64,000 nucleotides of DNA, from positions 65,001 through 129,000 of the forward strand of contig CAUYUJ010019876.1 of NCBI GenBank assembly GCA_963575745.1. The letters are read 5' to 3'. Both the position numbers and the translations under genes were made by a program. The notes under the pieces are model-generated. The model was not told the DNA's origin. It ran no database searches and was given only the letters and a program-made list of their open reading frames with translations. How positions within the stretch are numbered: position 1 is the first letter of the stretch; the number at the start of each line of letters is the position of its first letter. This document shows positions 22,158-31,271 of this stretch, one piece after another. Origin of the DNA: Prorocentrum cordatum. Lineage: Eukaryota; Sar; Dinophyceae; Prorocentrales; Prorocentraceae.

Positions 22158-23235
22158 CTAGAGGATGAGGGGCGCAGACGTGGCCAAGAGTGCCACGTTG
22201 CCGCGCTGGAGCGTCGCCGCCAGGTGCTGGTAGCACCCGTCGATGGCGGCCGACCGCTCGCGCTCTGGAAGATCACTGGCGAAGGCTCTTACCATGCCCC
22301 GGCATCCCCCGCCCATGCGGCCGAGATGCGAGAGCACAACGGGCGTCAGGCTGAGCATGTGGTACTTGCGCCTCTTCTTGCTCTCCTCGCGCTCGATGAG
22401 CGCCCCGGCCCAGTGCAGGCGTGCGTCTCTGGGGAGTTCCCTGACGTGGGGCGTGACCACCGTGACGTCCAGGAGCTGCCGCACCGACCGCTTCTCGTAG
22501 CAATCGATGTCTGGGCGGCGTTCGTCAGGAAGCTCGCCGGGCGGGTGCTGCTCGGTATGGACGGGAACACCCATGTGCTCCGTGATTAGGCCGGCCAGGA
22601 CATCCCGAAGAGCGTCGTGCCTGCCCACCACGAGGCCTCCTCGTTTGCACATGAGACCATAGAGGCCCTTCAGGTCGACTACCTGGTTGCAGACCTGGTA
22701 TCCGGACCGCTGGCCGCCCTTGTGGAGGCAGTGGAGGTCGTGCCCCGGCCGCTTCACATGGACGTCCAAATACATCCGGAGGCGGCTGGCGGTGGCAAAC
22801 TCTTGGTTCGTCAGACAGTGGTGCGGTAGCGTGGGGACTGCCATCGAAGAACCACCACCGCTGCCACCAGACTCCAGCATCGTGGTGACGTACTCCTCAG
22901 CGGCACCGCTACGGATATCGGAGATGATGCGAGAAACCACTTCGGAGCGCCATTTGGATGCGGCGCCGATCGGGCCCAAAAGTAAAACATCGTCCATGCC
23001 AGTTGGGAGGTCCACTCCCTGCGCCGACATGCCGGCGACGACGCCGTGGAGGCAAGCCCAGAGGGCGGGCGCTTTGTCGAGTAGGGCGGAGGCGCTGGCA
23101 AGCCCCATGGTCTCTGCGCTCTCGGTGAGGTCGCGTAGCCAGGAGGCCAGGTAGTTCGGTTTGGAGCTCAAGGCCACGCTCGACAGGCCATACACCCCTT
23201 CCCTCACGGCAACATCCACCGCTGCCGGTGCGGGC
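22158..23235 (-). CDS. LINE C-terminal part: CCHC-like finger and PD-X13-D endonuclease
   Basis: The continuation of the RT after the frameshift, opening with a GVYGLSS...ASW stretch typical of the region after LINE RT domains. Near 22605-22690 a Cys-rich piece (VCNQVVDLKGLYGLMC) leads into GRHDALRD, resembling the CCHC-RHD block of R2-like elements, with Tyr where His is usual. RPDIDCYE...LLDVTVVTP at about 22460-22515 gives PD-X13-D, then EESKKRRKY. These match the restriction-like endonuclease of non-LTR elements. The open frame extends further upstream to 23960 but that part is out of phase with the RT. Confidence 0.6.
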
Positions 23236-24121
23236 GGTCCGTGACCTCGGAGGTCTCGACACCCAGGAGGTCGAAGATGCCGTCTAAGACCACCGTGTCC
23301 AACGCACTGGACTGCGCCTCCGTGAGCGGCTGACACTGCTGCAAGTAAACGCCGTCGCCGGCGGTGGCCACCCGAGCGAGGGACACAGCGAGGTGCGTAG
23401 CCAGCCCCGCCGCCTTGAGCTCGCTGGGGCGGTTGAGCGTGCGCCTCCGGTCTGCTATCACCTCGTCGCAAGGCCCGTGTGCGAGGAGCAGGGCCGGGTC
23501 GCCGGAAGGGGCCACAGCCGGGCGCTCGAGAGGCCGCTGGAGGACCAGCGGGGGCGACGCCACTCGGCGGATGCCCGGCTCCCCCACGTCGCAGGCCCCC
23601 GGAGACCACTTGGAGCACTTGCGGAGCTTGAGGGTGCAGCCAGCGGTGCGGAACGCCGGGGCTGCTCCCTCCAGGGCGTCCCGAAGGTTCGCCTGGCGGG
23701 TGAGCGAGTGCGTGTCGTCCTGCAGCCCCACCACTGCTAGATTCTCCTTCAGGGCGTCGTGAACGGGGGCGACGCCCAGGCAGGCCAAGTAGGAGGCCGA
23801 CGGGCAGCCCTGGTCGACCCCAGTCGTGGCGATGATCTCGTGGAGGGCGCCGGCTGAATCCTTGAACACATGGCGCCGTTCGAGGCGGAGCCAGCGAGAG
23901 ACCAGCGGCCACATGCGAGGGACTCGGTGTGGGACCTCGGACTCGATCTTGCCCAGACACATGCTGCCGTGCATGTTCGCCATATTGAGGGCTGTGAGGG
24001 CGAGCTCAGGGTCAGAGAACAAATGCGCCTTGACAAAATGCCGGCAGGTCACGGGGCCACCTGGCCGGGCGACGCCGTATTGAGATTCGCCCACTGGTTC
24101 ACGAACCTCCTCGGAGAACAT
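23204..24121 (-). CDS. LINE reverse transcriptase core
   Basis: A 305-codon segment in phase with the previous one. Recognisable RT blocks: GVDQGCP at residues 101-107 (the G-x-x-QG-x-P(L)S motif) and LQDDT at 133-137 in place of the catalytic Y/F-x-DD. The expected motif A aspartate appears replaced (ALNMANMHG, Asn46 where Asp is usual; my alignment by eye). The thumb-like region continues to a frameshift near 23230, after which the matching C-terminal sequence is in another frame. The listed ATG at 24121 is internal, not a natural start. Confidence 0.65.
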   Translation of the reverse strand: MFSEEVREPVGESQYGVARPGGPVTCRHFVKAHLFSDPELALTALNMANMHGSMCLGKIESEVPHRVPRMWPLVSRWLRLERRHVFKDSAGALHEIIATTGVDQGCPSASYLACLGVAPVHDALKENLAVVGLQDDTHSLTRQANLRDALEGAAPAFRTAGCTLKLRKCSKWSPGACDVGEPGIRRVASPPLVLQRPLERPAVAPSGDPALLLAHGPCDEVIADRRRTLNRPSELKAAGLATHLAVSLARVATAGDGVYLQQCQPLTEAQSSALDTVVLDGIFDLLGVETSEVTDRPHRQRWMLP

Positions 24122-24133
24122 GTTGCCCCACTC

Positions 24134-25333
24134 TCAGAGCGCGGCGCGCCAATGGCCGGACGGGGACACCAATGGGCGAATGTCGATGTCAGAGTCCGGC
24201 TTGAGAGGTGAGTGGCAGCGGCCGCTCCTGGAGGCACGGACCGCCTCGACTGGGGCCTCGCCGGTCAGCAAGTCTGCGAGGACGCCGGCCAGGACCTGCA
24301 GGCTACCCTGGATGAATGCGTGGATCTTGAGGTGCTTGTAGAAAGACCCATTGGGCCCGGCGCCGCACATCGACGGGAGTGCCGTGGCAGCCGCCGCAAT
24401 ATGCGTTACGAGCTCTTCCCGCAACTCTGGCGGGACCCCCTCATGTGCGGGCTGCAGAGGCAGCGGTCGAGCTGGCCTGGGAAACATGTCCTGCAGGCGC
24501 TTCGGGACGTCGTCGCCTTGGGCGAAACGCATGGGCGCGTGCACCCGCGCAAGGGCCTTGCTGACAGCTTTGTTGGCGACGTCCCGTGCAGCAACCGCCT
24601 CGGAGGACCGGGATTGCGCCGGGAAGCTCGTACCGTACTCTGGTGCCCCTCCAACTAACAGCAGCTGCGGCCAAGCGCCGCTCCAGAAAGCACGTAGGCG
24701 GGCGCTGAGGATCGTGTTCAGCGTGTGGTTGCCCTGCCCGCGCCGGCCTCCCCGCTGCCTAGGCACCGAATGCAAAAGCAAGGCATCGACACAAAGAAAC
24801 AACTTCCAGAATTGGCCGCGCCGACGTTCCGCCTCGTCATCGACGCGACCACGCACCGCGTCGATGGCAGCAGCAACCGCGTGCTTAGCCTCAGCGATGC
24901 TGCTCCTCCAGTGGTCCGGCACGTGGCGGATGACGTTGGGGCAGATGCGAATCCTTTCCCAGGCCACGTCGTCCCACAGGTGGAGATAGCGAAGTTCATT
25001 ACGGGGTGGGACGTGGTCCGGATCGTCAGGGAACCGTCCGAGGCGGGGTGGAGGGACGTCTCCAGGCAGGCCGTGGGCGGACGCCGCATGCGCCAGGGAA
25101 CGCTCTAGTCTCTGTCTCGTGGCCAGAGGCAGCTGCCCGAACCCCACGATAGAAGAGGTGTCGTTGACCAGTCCGTGAGAGCACCCGGGATGAATGGGCC
25201 GAGTGTTACGCGTATTGGCCCGACGAAGCCGAAGGTCCCCTGTCTCGAACGGCGTGCAGCACTTCGCACAGGTAGCAGGTCGCTGGGCCGCCTGCTCGCT
25301 CACCTCCCACGTGCAAGTAGAGGCGGCAGCCAT
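24134..25333 (-). CDS. LINE N-terminal part: zinc motif and start of RT
   Basis: A 399-codon open segment. Residues 22-52 have C-X2-C ... H-X2-C (CAKC, then HPGC), a likely nucleic-acid-binding finger. The middle is Ala/Arg-rich with no recognised domain. The last 20 residues contain DIRPLVSP...HWR, like the RPL...R motif that opens many RT domains. The segment ends at a TGA that interrupts the frame: the codons after it continue in phase into the RT core, so this looks like a nonsense mutation rather than a true terminus. The ATG used is the first in the frame. Confidence 0.6.
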   Translation of the reverse strand: MAAASTCTWEVSEQAAQRPATCAKCCTPFETGDLRLRRANTRNTRPIHPGCSHGLVNDTSSIVGFGQLPLATRQRLERSLAHAASAHGLPGDVPPPRLGRFPDDPDHVPPRNELRYLHLWDDVAWERIRICPNVIRHVPDHWRSSIAEAKHAVAAAIDAVRGRVDDEAERRRGQFWKLFLCVDALLLHSVPRQRGGRRGQGNHTLNTILSARLRAFWSGAWPQLLLVGGAPEYGTSFPAQSRSSEAVAARDVANKAVSKALARVHAPMRFAQGDDVPKRLQDMFPRPARPLPLQPAHEGVPPELREELVTHIAAAATALPSMCGAGPNGSFYKHLKIHAFIQGSLQVLAGVLADLLTGEAPVEAVRASRSGRCHSPLKPDSDIDIRPLVSPSGHWRAAL

Positions 25334-25589
25334 GGCCGGGTGCGTCCTGCGACAGCCTCTCTTGCGGCAGAAGCCGCTAGGGCAGCCGCCTCAGCCGCCG
25401 CCATTGGGGCAGCCCGGCGCCATCGCCCGGCCCGGCCCGGCCCGACCCCTGCGCCTCCTCCTCCTTCTACCTACTCCTTCCGACCGACGTGTACTCATTT
25501 ACACCAGTTCTGGAGTAACCAGTTTCGTGGATGATCCACCATTCGAATCCTGGTGGGGGTCGGTCCGATTCTGAGTGGGTTTGGGTCCG

Positions 25590-25975
25590 TCGTCGCCGTT
25601 CTCCTCCTCGTCGTCCTCCTCCTCGTCCTCCTCCTGTCTGAGGATGTTGTTGGAGGCTCTCGGGTGTTCTTAAAGGGGGGTTGGGTCGTCTTCCTCATGC
25701 TCTATGCTGCCCATGGTCCCTCTTGTCGTCGTCATCGTCGTCGTCGATCCTCCTTCTATTCTTCTTCCTCCTCCTCCTCCTCCTCCTCCTCCTCCTCCTC
25801 CTCCTCCTGGGTGAGGATGGTGTTGTGAGGTTTTCGGGCGTTCTGAGGGGGTCTGCGTCTTCCTCCCGTTCATGTTGCTCCTGGCCCCTCTCTTCCTATT
25901 CCTCCTGCTCCTCCTCCTCCTCCTGCTCCTGCTCCCTCCTCCTACTCCTGCTCCTCCTCCTCCTCTTCTGACTCC
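25590..25975 (+). repeat. (CTC)n pyrimidine tract
   Basis: CTCCTC repeats, most uniform at 25765-25808. It lies 5' of the LINE relic. 25334-25590 and 25976-26274 show no gene or clear repeat. Confidence 0.9.
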
Positions 25976-26284
25976 GCGGGTTGCGCCGCAGGCGCCAACC
26001 GTCGTAAAACGAGCGAGAGGGAGCTAGGATCAGGAGGAGCCGACGCCGCCTACCGCAGCAGACAGCGGGGCGATGCGCGCGAACCGCAGGCCAGGGGCAG
26101 CAGGGGGGCGCGGGGCGCGAGCCCGATGAGGGACGGGGAGAGGGGGGAAGCCGGGAGCGAAGGGGGCTGCCGAGCGGAGCAGGGGCGGGGAAGGAGAGCC
26201 AGGCTGCGAGGCGCAGAGGCCGAAGAGGGGAGGGGCGAGGGAGAGAAAAAACACGGAGGAAAGCGGAAGGGGGAGGGAAGAAGC

Positions 26285-26426
26285 AGGGCTGGACCTGAAC
26301 GGTGTGTTTCGTTTTCGTTTTATTTTCGCTTTCCCTCGTTTTGTCTTCAACCCGCCTTTACCGCAAAACGACATCGAAACGAAAACGGCCCACGACATCG
26401 CCCAAACACCGTTTAGGTCCAGCCCT
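26285..26426. mobile_element. Short TIR element (MITE-like) with 10-bp target duplication
   Basis: 142 bp with 21-bp terminal inverted repeats: 26285-26305 (AGGGCTGGACCTGAACGGTG plus T) and 26406-26426, differing at one position. Direct repeats GGGAAGAAGC flank it at 26275-26284 and 26427-26436. The interior has further inverted GTTTCGTTTTCG / CGAAACGAAAACG. It is non-coding. TIR plus TSD of this size also describes dinoflagellate introner-type insertions, but no host gene is seen here. 26437-26960 has no recognised feature. Confidence 0.85.
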
Positions 26427-26961
26427 GGGAAGAAGCAGGACGAGAGGCATCGCACACGGCGAGGAGCAGCGGGACGCGAACGGACGCGAACGCGACACCC
26501 GATCGGGGGCAGGAGCGATAGCGCGAACCGACACGACACGAAGACGACCACGGCGACGACGACGCCAGACGCCAGCGACACGACAGAAACGGAAGGACGA
26601 AGACGACGCGGGCCGGCGCGGTGGCCCCACGGCGGTCCACCAGGGCCGCCGACACCACAACGACGACGAAAGGCGAGCCGGCTGGCACCCTGACGACAGG
26701 CTCGCCCCCGAGGGCAGCCGGTGACGAGACAAACGAAAAGGTCGGAATGACGACGGCCCGACGCCGACCAAGCCCTCAAGACGCGGGCCAGCGGGCCGGG
26801 TTCGCCCGGCCCAGCCGAGCCGACCCAGCCACCCAGGTCTGCCCCCCTCCCCCCCAGCTTCCTCACTGCCAGAACATCTTCGGCAGAGGTGCAAGATGGA
26901 TTTCAGCCCCTGCGAGACAGGAGCCGGGCGCGGCCCCACGTCGGGGGTCGTCCCGTACCCC

Positions 26962-27080
26962 CCCTCCCGGGATGGAGCGCCCCCCTCCCGGGATGGAGCT
27001 CCCCCCTCCCGGGATGGAGGTGTCTCCCCGCTGGAGGTGTCTCCCCCCTCCCGGGATGGAGCGCCCCCCAAGTCCCCCCC
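26962..27080 (+). repeat. 21-bp minisatellite
   Basis: Units of CCCTCCCGGGATGGAGCGCC, five to six copies with a diverged middle. On the minus strand it reads as a 7-residue SIPGGGR-type repeat, judged an artefact. Confidence 0.85.
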
Positions 27081-27169
27081 CCGCCCCTGAACCATCACGC
27101 GCTGGGGCGCCCAGGGTGCCCCCCCCCCCCCCACACATCTCTTTGCAACACTCTCCTGGGGGGTCCGAG

Positions 27170-27540
27170 GGGGTGGGGCTTGCCTCCTCCTCCTCCTCCT
27201 CCCTTTCCTCCCCGTCGCCTCGTCCCCCTTCCCCCGACCTGCCCTCTCCTCCTCGTGCTCCTGCCCCTCGTCGTGCTCCGCCCTTTCTCTCCTTCCGGCC
27301 CCCCCATCGTCCTCCTCTCCGTCCCCCCCCCACCCCGCCGCTCCTGCTCTTCCACCCCTCTTCTTCCTCCTCCTTCCCCTCCCTTCACTCCTCCTTCCTC
27401 CTCCTTCCCCCCCTACTTCCTCCCCTCCGTCCTCTTGCCCATCTCCTCTGCCTTCCCTCCCCCTCTCCTCGTCCTCGTCCCTCCCCCTCTTCCTTCCCTC
27501 CTTCCTTCCCTCCTTCCCCCTCCCTTCGCTCCCCACTGAA
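27170..27540 (+). repeat. Pyrimidine-rich low-complexity tract
   Basis: CCTCCT/CCCTTCC-rich sequence. 27541-27760 is unique and shows no gene. Confidence 0.85.
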
Positions 27541-27759
27541 TCAGCAACTCAATGACAAGAGAGCAGGGCCGTTCTCTCCAGCATTACGAATGTGGTCGCC
27601 TCTTCCCCTTTTTCTCCCCCAGAGCTCGCTCCTTCTTATGGTTTGTGAGGCTTTCGCCCTCTGCCGCCGGCCCCGTCTCTATTATAATGGGACACGTCAG
27701 AGCTCTTCCGGGATGCCTGGGCGCTCATTTGAAGCAGTGTCGGAATCTCATGCGAGGAC

Positions 27760-27907
27760 GACTGGTAACCGTGACGTCATTGGAAAGGGATCGTGGTTTC
27801 GGGTGCGCGAGTCTGGCGTCATTTGCTAAGGATCGTCGCCTCAGGGGCGCGAATCTGGCGTGACCCACGCGGATAGTAGTTCTGGGGGCGCGACCCTGGC
27901 GTTTTTT
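27760..27907 (+). repeat. ~42-bp GATCGTGGCC...GCGCGA array, left part
   Basis: Units like AAGGATCGT(GG)C(C)TC-GGGGGCGCGAATCTGGCGT. The array is cut by mosaic element 6 and resumes at 28962-29165, then is cut again by the copia element and resumes at 39660-39740. A well-preserved version lies at 58430-58725. Confidence 0.75.
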
Positions 27908-28961
27908 CCCGGAAAGGGCGTGGGCCCAGGGTTATCTTTTAGTAGGTAAACCTGTCCCGGGTGCCTCAACTGAAGGGCGCCGGCGGATTTTTTCCCTGAT
28001 GAATATCGAGGTCGAAGGGCGCCGGCGGATTAAATTTTGAGTATGTCTCAAGCGAAATGCTTGTTTTTCAGAATTTGTTGAGGATGTCTCGAGCGAAACG
28101 TTGGTTCTGCAGAGTTGGGGATGTCTCGAGCGAAACGCGTGTTTTCGGAATTTGTTGAGGATGTCTCGAGCGAAACGCTGGTTTTGCAGAGCCGACCGCG
28201 ACGCGGAAAAGCGCCCCGCGCGCAGGAATTCCGAGGATGTCTCGCGCCTGCCGCGTCCCGCGCGCAGGAATTTCGAGGATGTCTCGACTGTTTCTTTTGT
28301 TTTTCCAGGATTTTTTAAATTTTGGCAGGATGTCTCGAGCGAAATGCACGACCCCACCCTAGCACGACCACACGCCAGCACGACCACACACCCCAGCACG
28401 ACCACACCCCACCACGACCCCACCCCAGCACGACCACACCCCAGCAAGACCACACCCCAGCACGACCACACCCCAGCACGACCTCACCACAGCACGACCA
28501 CACCCCAGCACGACCACGCCCCAGCACGACCACGCCCCAACACGACCACGCCCCAGCACGACCACCCTCCAGCACGACCACCCTCCAGCACGACCACCTC
28601 CCCAGCACGACCACACCCCAGCACGACCACACCCCAGCACGACCACACCACAGCACGACCACTCCCCAGCACGACCACACCCCAGCACGACAACACCCAG
28701 TCGCACCCCCGTGGAATGTTTCGTGGGGTGTCTGGTTGAGTGGTGTCCTGTTCGTGGGGTGTCTCGTGGAATGTTTCACGGGGTGTCTCGTGGAATGTTT
28801 CGTGAAGTGTCTCGTGGAATGTTTCGTGAGGTGTCTCGTGGGATGTTTCGCGGGGTGTCTCGTGGGATGTTTCGTGAGGTGTCGCCCAGTTAGGTATCGG
28901 GTGAAAACGTGACCATGCTGCACATGTCTATATCCCTTTCTGGGGTTGTGGGTTCATCATG
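27908..28961 (+). mobile_element. Mosaic element 6, type II
   Basis: Left end CCCGGAAAGGGCGTGGGCCC after GGCGTTTTTT; right end GTGGGTTCATCATG followed by TTTACTGAGG. The interior has a GGGCGCCGGCGG pair, CTCGAGCG units, the GACCGCGACGCGG module, a CAGCACGACCACACCC array (28360-28690) and 24-bp TCGTGGAATG units. It sits inside the 42-bp array. Confidence 0.85.
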
Positions 28962-29165
28962 TTTACTGAGGTCTCTGGCTTCGGCAGCGCGAGACTGGTG
29001 TAATTTACGAGGGGTTCGAGTTTCGGGAGCGCGAGTCTGGTGGCCAACAGGGTTCTGGCCCCACGAGCGCGACCCCGGCGCGATTTGCAAAAGGTTTTGT
29101 GGCCTCGGCAGCGCGCACTTGGTGCAATTTACTACCAGGTTCCGGGCCTCGGGAGCGCACATTTC
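28962..29165 (+). repeat. ~42-bp GATCGTGGCC array, middle part
   Basis: Four diverged units (for example GGCTTCGGCAGCGCGAGACT, GCCTCGGCAGCGCGCACTTG). The last bases CATTTC are repeated beyond the copia 3' LTR. Confidence 0.7.
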
Positions 29166-29294
29166 GCTCCGGATCTTGAGTGATTCGGACGCCATCAGTT
29201 CATGACATGCCCGCAGGCCCTTTTGTTCGAGCTTCGTTGGAGGAAAAAGAGCCCCAAGATACGCTTTCCCCACGCATCCGCGTAATTTCCGCCA
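29166..29294 (+). repeat. 5' LTR of the copia element
   Basis: About 129 bp, starting GCTCCGGATCTTGAG and ending TTTCCGCCA. Comparison by eye of the 118 bp from TGAG onward with the 3' LTR gives about 13 differences (near 89% identity). The right edge is fixed by the adjacent primer-binding site; the left edge rests on the flanking CATTTC and lacks the usual TG. Confidence 0.75.
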
Positions 29295-29306
29295 TGGTAG
29301 CGGAGA
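29295..29306 (+). promoter_or_regulatory. tRNA primer-binding site
   Basis: TGGTAGCGGAGA begins immediately after the LTR end. It is close to the complement of a eukaryotic initiator methionine tRNA 3' end (TGGTAGCAGAGG), the common primer for copia elements. Confidence 0.7.
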
Positions 29307-29369
29307 GCGTGGTTCTGCGGTGAACTACGCAGATCAGATCCACGGGAAGACTGACGACGTGCGCTGCCC

Positions 29370-30962
29370 ATGGCAGCGGCGCCCAGAGAGCGGCTGGTGG
29401 ATTGCAGAGGCGACATCAAGCTGCCAGAGTTCAGTGGCAGAGATGAGGACTGGCCCAGCTGGTCCATCAAAGCCCACGCGTTCTTCGCGTTGATGGGCTG
29501 GAATGACCTCATCGACAATTTTGAGGCCCAGCCAGCGCTCGCGGTGGACAACGTCAGCATGGGCGAGCGCGCGGCAGCGAGAAGCAAGCTGCTGCATGCC
29601 ATGCTGATCCCCAAGGCCCAGCGCAAGGCGCTGGCGATTTCTGCGCTCGCAGGCAGGCACGAGGGTTTTGTCGCCTGGCGGGCGGTCAAGAACGAGTGCG
29701 AGCCTGGGGTGGGTAACAGGTTCACAGCCATGCTCAGCGGCCTGCTCAACCCCAGGTGGGATGACCAGAAGCCGTTCGCTGACCAGCTCGTTGACTGGGA
29801 CAACGACGTGGCGAGGTATGTCATGCAGGCGGGGATGGACTTCGGCGGTGAGTTTCGCATCGCCGCGCTGCTCGTCCATAGCCCCGAGCCGTGCAAGACC
29901 GTACTACGCAACGCTCCGACGGCCGCCAAGGTCTCGCACGTGGCGCTGAGGACCCGCCTGAGAGAGTGGATGGCGTCTGGGCAGGTCTTCGCAGCTAGCG
30001 GCACGGTGGGCCAAGGCGTGGCGCCGATGGAGATCGGTGCGATCTCGGGCCATGCCCTGCCGCAACAGCCGCGGCCCAAGCGCAAGGGCGACAAGTCGGG
30101 GGGCGGCAAGGGTGACAGGATGAGCGGCAAGGGCGACAAGGGCGGCAAGGTCAGCAAGAAAGGAGTCAATAATGACAAGCTCAAGGGCAGCTACCCCGCC
30201 AAGTTCGAGGGGGCCTGCAACTGGTGCCAGAAGCAGGAACACGAGGAGAACGACTGCTGGCACACGGCGGCCGGCAAGCCACGGGTGCCGTCAACGGCGC
30301 CCCCGAAGGCGGCCGCAGTCCAGCAGGCCCCTGCGGGCGCCGAGGGCCAGGGGGCCGTGGGCGCGGTGGCCGCGGGCCCCGACGGCGACGAGGTCGGTTG
30401 GGTCCTTGGGGTCAGGTGCTCGGTCGGAGGCTGCCGCGGGGAGGGGCGCAGAGGGCTCATCCTCGCAGACAGTGGCAGCGACGAGCACGTCTGCGGCCGG
30501 GCGTTCGGATCACAGCATCCGACAGGTCAGGAGGACCCCGCAGCGCCCAAGCTCACCACTGTGAGCGGCCAGAGGCTTGGTGCCGAGGGGCTCCGCAGGA
30601 TCCCGATGGTCGTCGGTGGCGGGAAGGGTCGCCAGCCATGCTTGGGGAGACTCAGAGTGAGCAAAGACCTTGCCCCTCAGGGCGCGGCGCTCAGCCTCGG
30701 GAAGCTGGCGCGCAAGCAGTTCAGGTATGTCCTTGAGGAAATTGACCCGCGCGCGGTGAACCTCAGGGCGGGCGGGCGGGCGGGCGTGAAGCTAGTTGGC
30801 AGCGCGTTCTACTTCGCTGCGCAGATCCATGACGCGATGGACGAAGCCAGGCTCGCGGCCTGCCTTTGCCAGGGTCGGCGCAGCAGGTGCCGCGGGAGCT
30901 CCGTGGGGGGCGGTGCGAGGAGAGGATCCTCCGCCGCGCCCAGAAGCTCGAGGGTCGCGTGA
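29370..30962 (+). CDS. Copia Gag-protease
   Basis: Encodes the capsid-like protein and aspartic protease. The N-terminal region (KLPEFSGRDEDWPSWS near residues 15-30) is a Gag motif frequent in copia elements. A Lys/Gly-rich stretch is followed by a zinc knuckle C283-X2-C286-X4-H291-X4-C296, then the protease active site DSGSDEHV at 367-374. The ATG at 29370 is 76 bp after the LTR. The last roughly 30 residues look out of phase: a frameshift near 30.88-30.95 kb moves the continuing frame to the segment ending at 31260. Confidence 0.8.
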   Translation: MAAAPRERLVDCRGDIKLPEFSGRDEDWPSWSIKAHAFFALMGWNDLIDNFEAQPALAVDNVSMGERAAARSKLLHAMLIPKAQRKALAISALAGRHEGFVAWRAVKNECEPGVGNRFTAMLSGLLNPRWDDQKPFADQLVDWDNDVARYVMQAGMDFGGEFRIAALLVHSPEPCKTVLRNAPTAAKVSHVALRTRLREWMASGQVFAASGTVGQGVAPMEIGAISGHALPQQPRPKRKGDKSGGGKGDRMSGKGDKGGKVSKKGVNNDKLKGSYPAKFEGACNWCQKQEHEENDCWHTAAGKPRVPSTAPPKAAAVQQAPAGAEGQGAVGAVAAGPDGDEVGWVLGVRCSVGGCRGEGRRGLILADSGSDEHVCGRAFGSQHPTGQEDPAAPKLTTVSGQRLGAEGLRRIPMVVGGGKGRQPCLGRLRVSKDLAPQGAALSLGKLARKQFRYVLEEIDPRAVNLRAGGRAGVKLVGSAFYFAAQIHDAMDEARLAACLCQGRRSRCRGSSVGGGARRGSSAAPRSSRVA

Positions 30963-31260
30963 CCCAGCGCAACCAGAGGCTGGAGCCGCGCCACCACGGG
31001 CGCAGGAAGGCGCGGCGCCGCCGAGGGCGCAGGAGGCGGCGGTGCCCGCGCTGGGCCAGGAGGCACCTGCGGCGGCACAGCCGCCGGGGCGGTCGCACCT
31101 CGAGGGGCTTGGGCCAAGCTCGAGGATCGACGCCACGCGGGGGCGCTTCAAGGAGATCTTCGCCCAGTACTACGGGACCGAGGCTCAGTGCTGGGCACGG
31201 CTCGTCGAGTGCGTGGGCAGACGTAAGGTGGGGCGGCGGCGGGTGATTTCCGCGAGCTAA
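30880..31260 (+). CDS. Copia polyprotein linker fragment (frameshifted)
   Basis: Pro/Ala/Gln-rich linker with AAPPRAQEG-type duplication, then RGRFKEIFAQYYGTEAQCWARLVECV. It lies between protease and integrase in a different phase from both. A second frameshift near 31230 returns to the integrase phase. The open frame starts earlier (30796), but the part before about 30880 is out of phase with Gag. Confidence 0.5.
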   Translation, partial: AAGAAGAPWGAVRGEDPPPRPEARGSRDPAQPEAGAAPPRAQEGAAPPRAQEAAVPALGQEAPAAAQPPGRSHLEGLGPSSRIDATRGRFKEIFAQYYGTEAQCWARLVECVGRRKVGRRRVISAS

Positions 31261-31271
31261 GGCGCGAGGAG

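Larger units (their letters stand above)
22158..25333 (-). pseudogene. Dead LINE-type retrotransposon (RT plus restriction-like endonuclease)
   Basis: One minus-strand coding region runs from 25333 to 22158 but is broken by an in-frame TGA at 24134-24136 and by a one-base frameshift near 23230. In order it encodes a Cys/His zinc motif, a linker, a reverse transcriptase core and a C-terminal nuclease-like domain. The layout (RT followed by a PD-X13-D endonuclease, no LTR) fits site-specific or R2/CRE-like non-LTR elements. The endonuclease call is by motif only. No poly-A or target duplication was identified. Confidence 0.75.

Noticed and set aside
25535-25565. ATTCGAATCCTGGTGG as a tRNA T-arm
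   Set aside because: No matching acceptor, D or anticodon arms were found around it.
26030-27829. Several 270-400-codon frames on both strands
   Set aside because: They pass straight through a TIR element, a 21-bp minisatellite and pyrimidine tracts, so they are not constrained coding sequence.
29177-29294. LTR starting at TGAG to satisfy the TG...CA rule
   Set aside because: Similarity between the two LTRs extends about 11 bp further left, and only that longer form is flanked by a repeated CATTTC.
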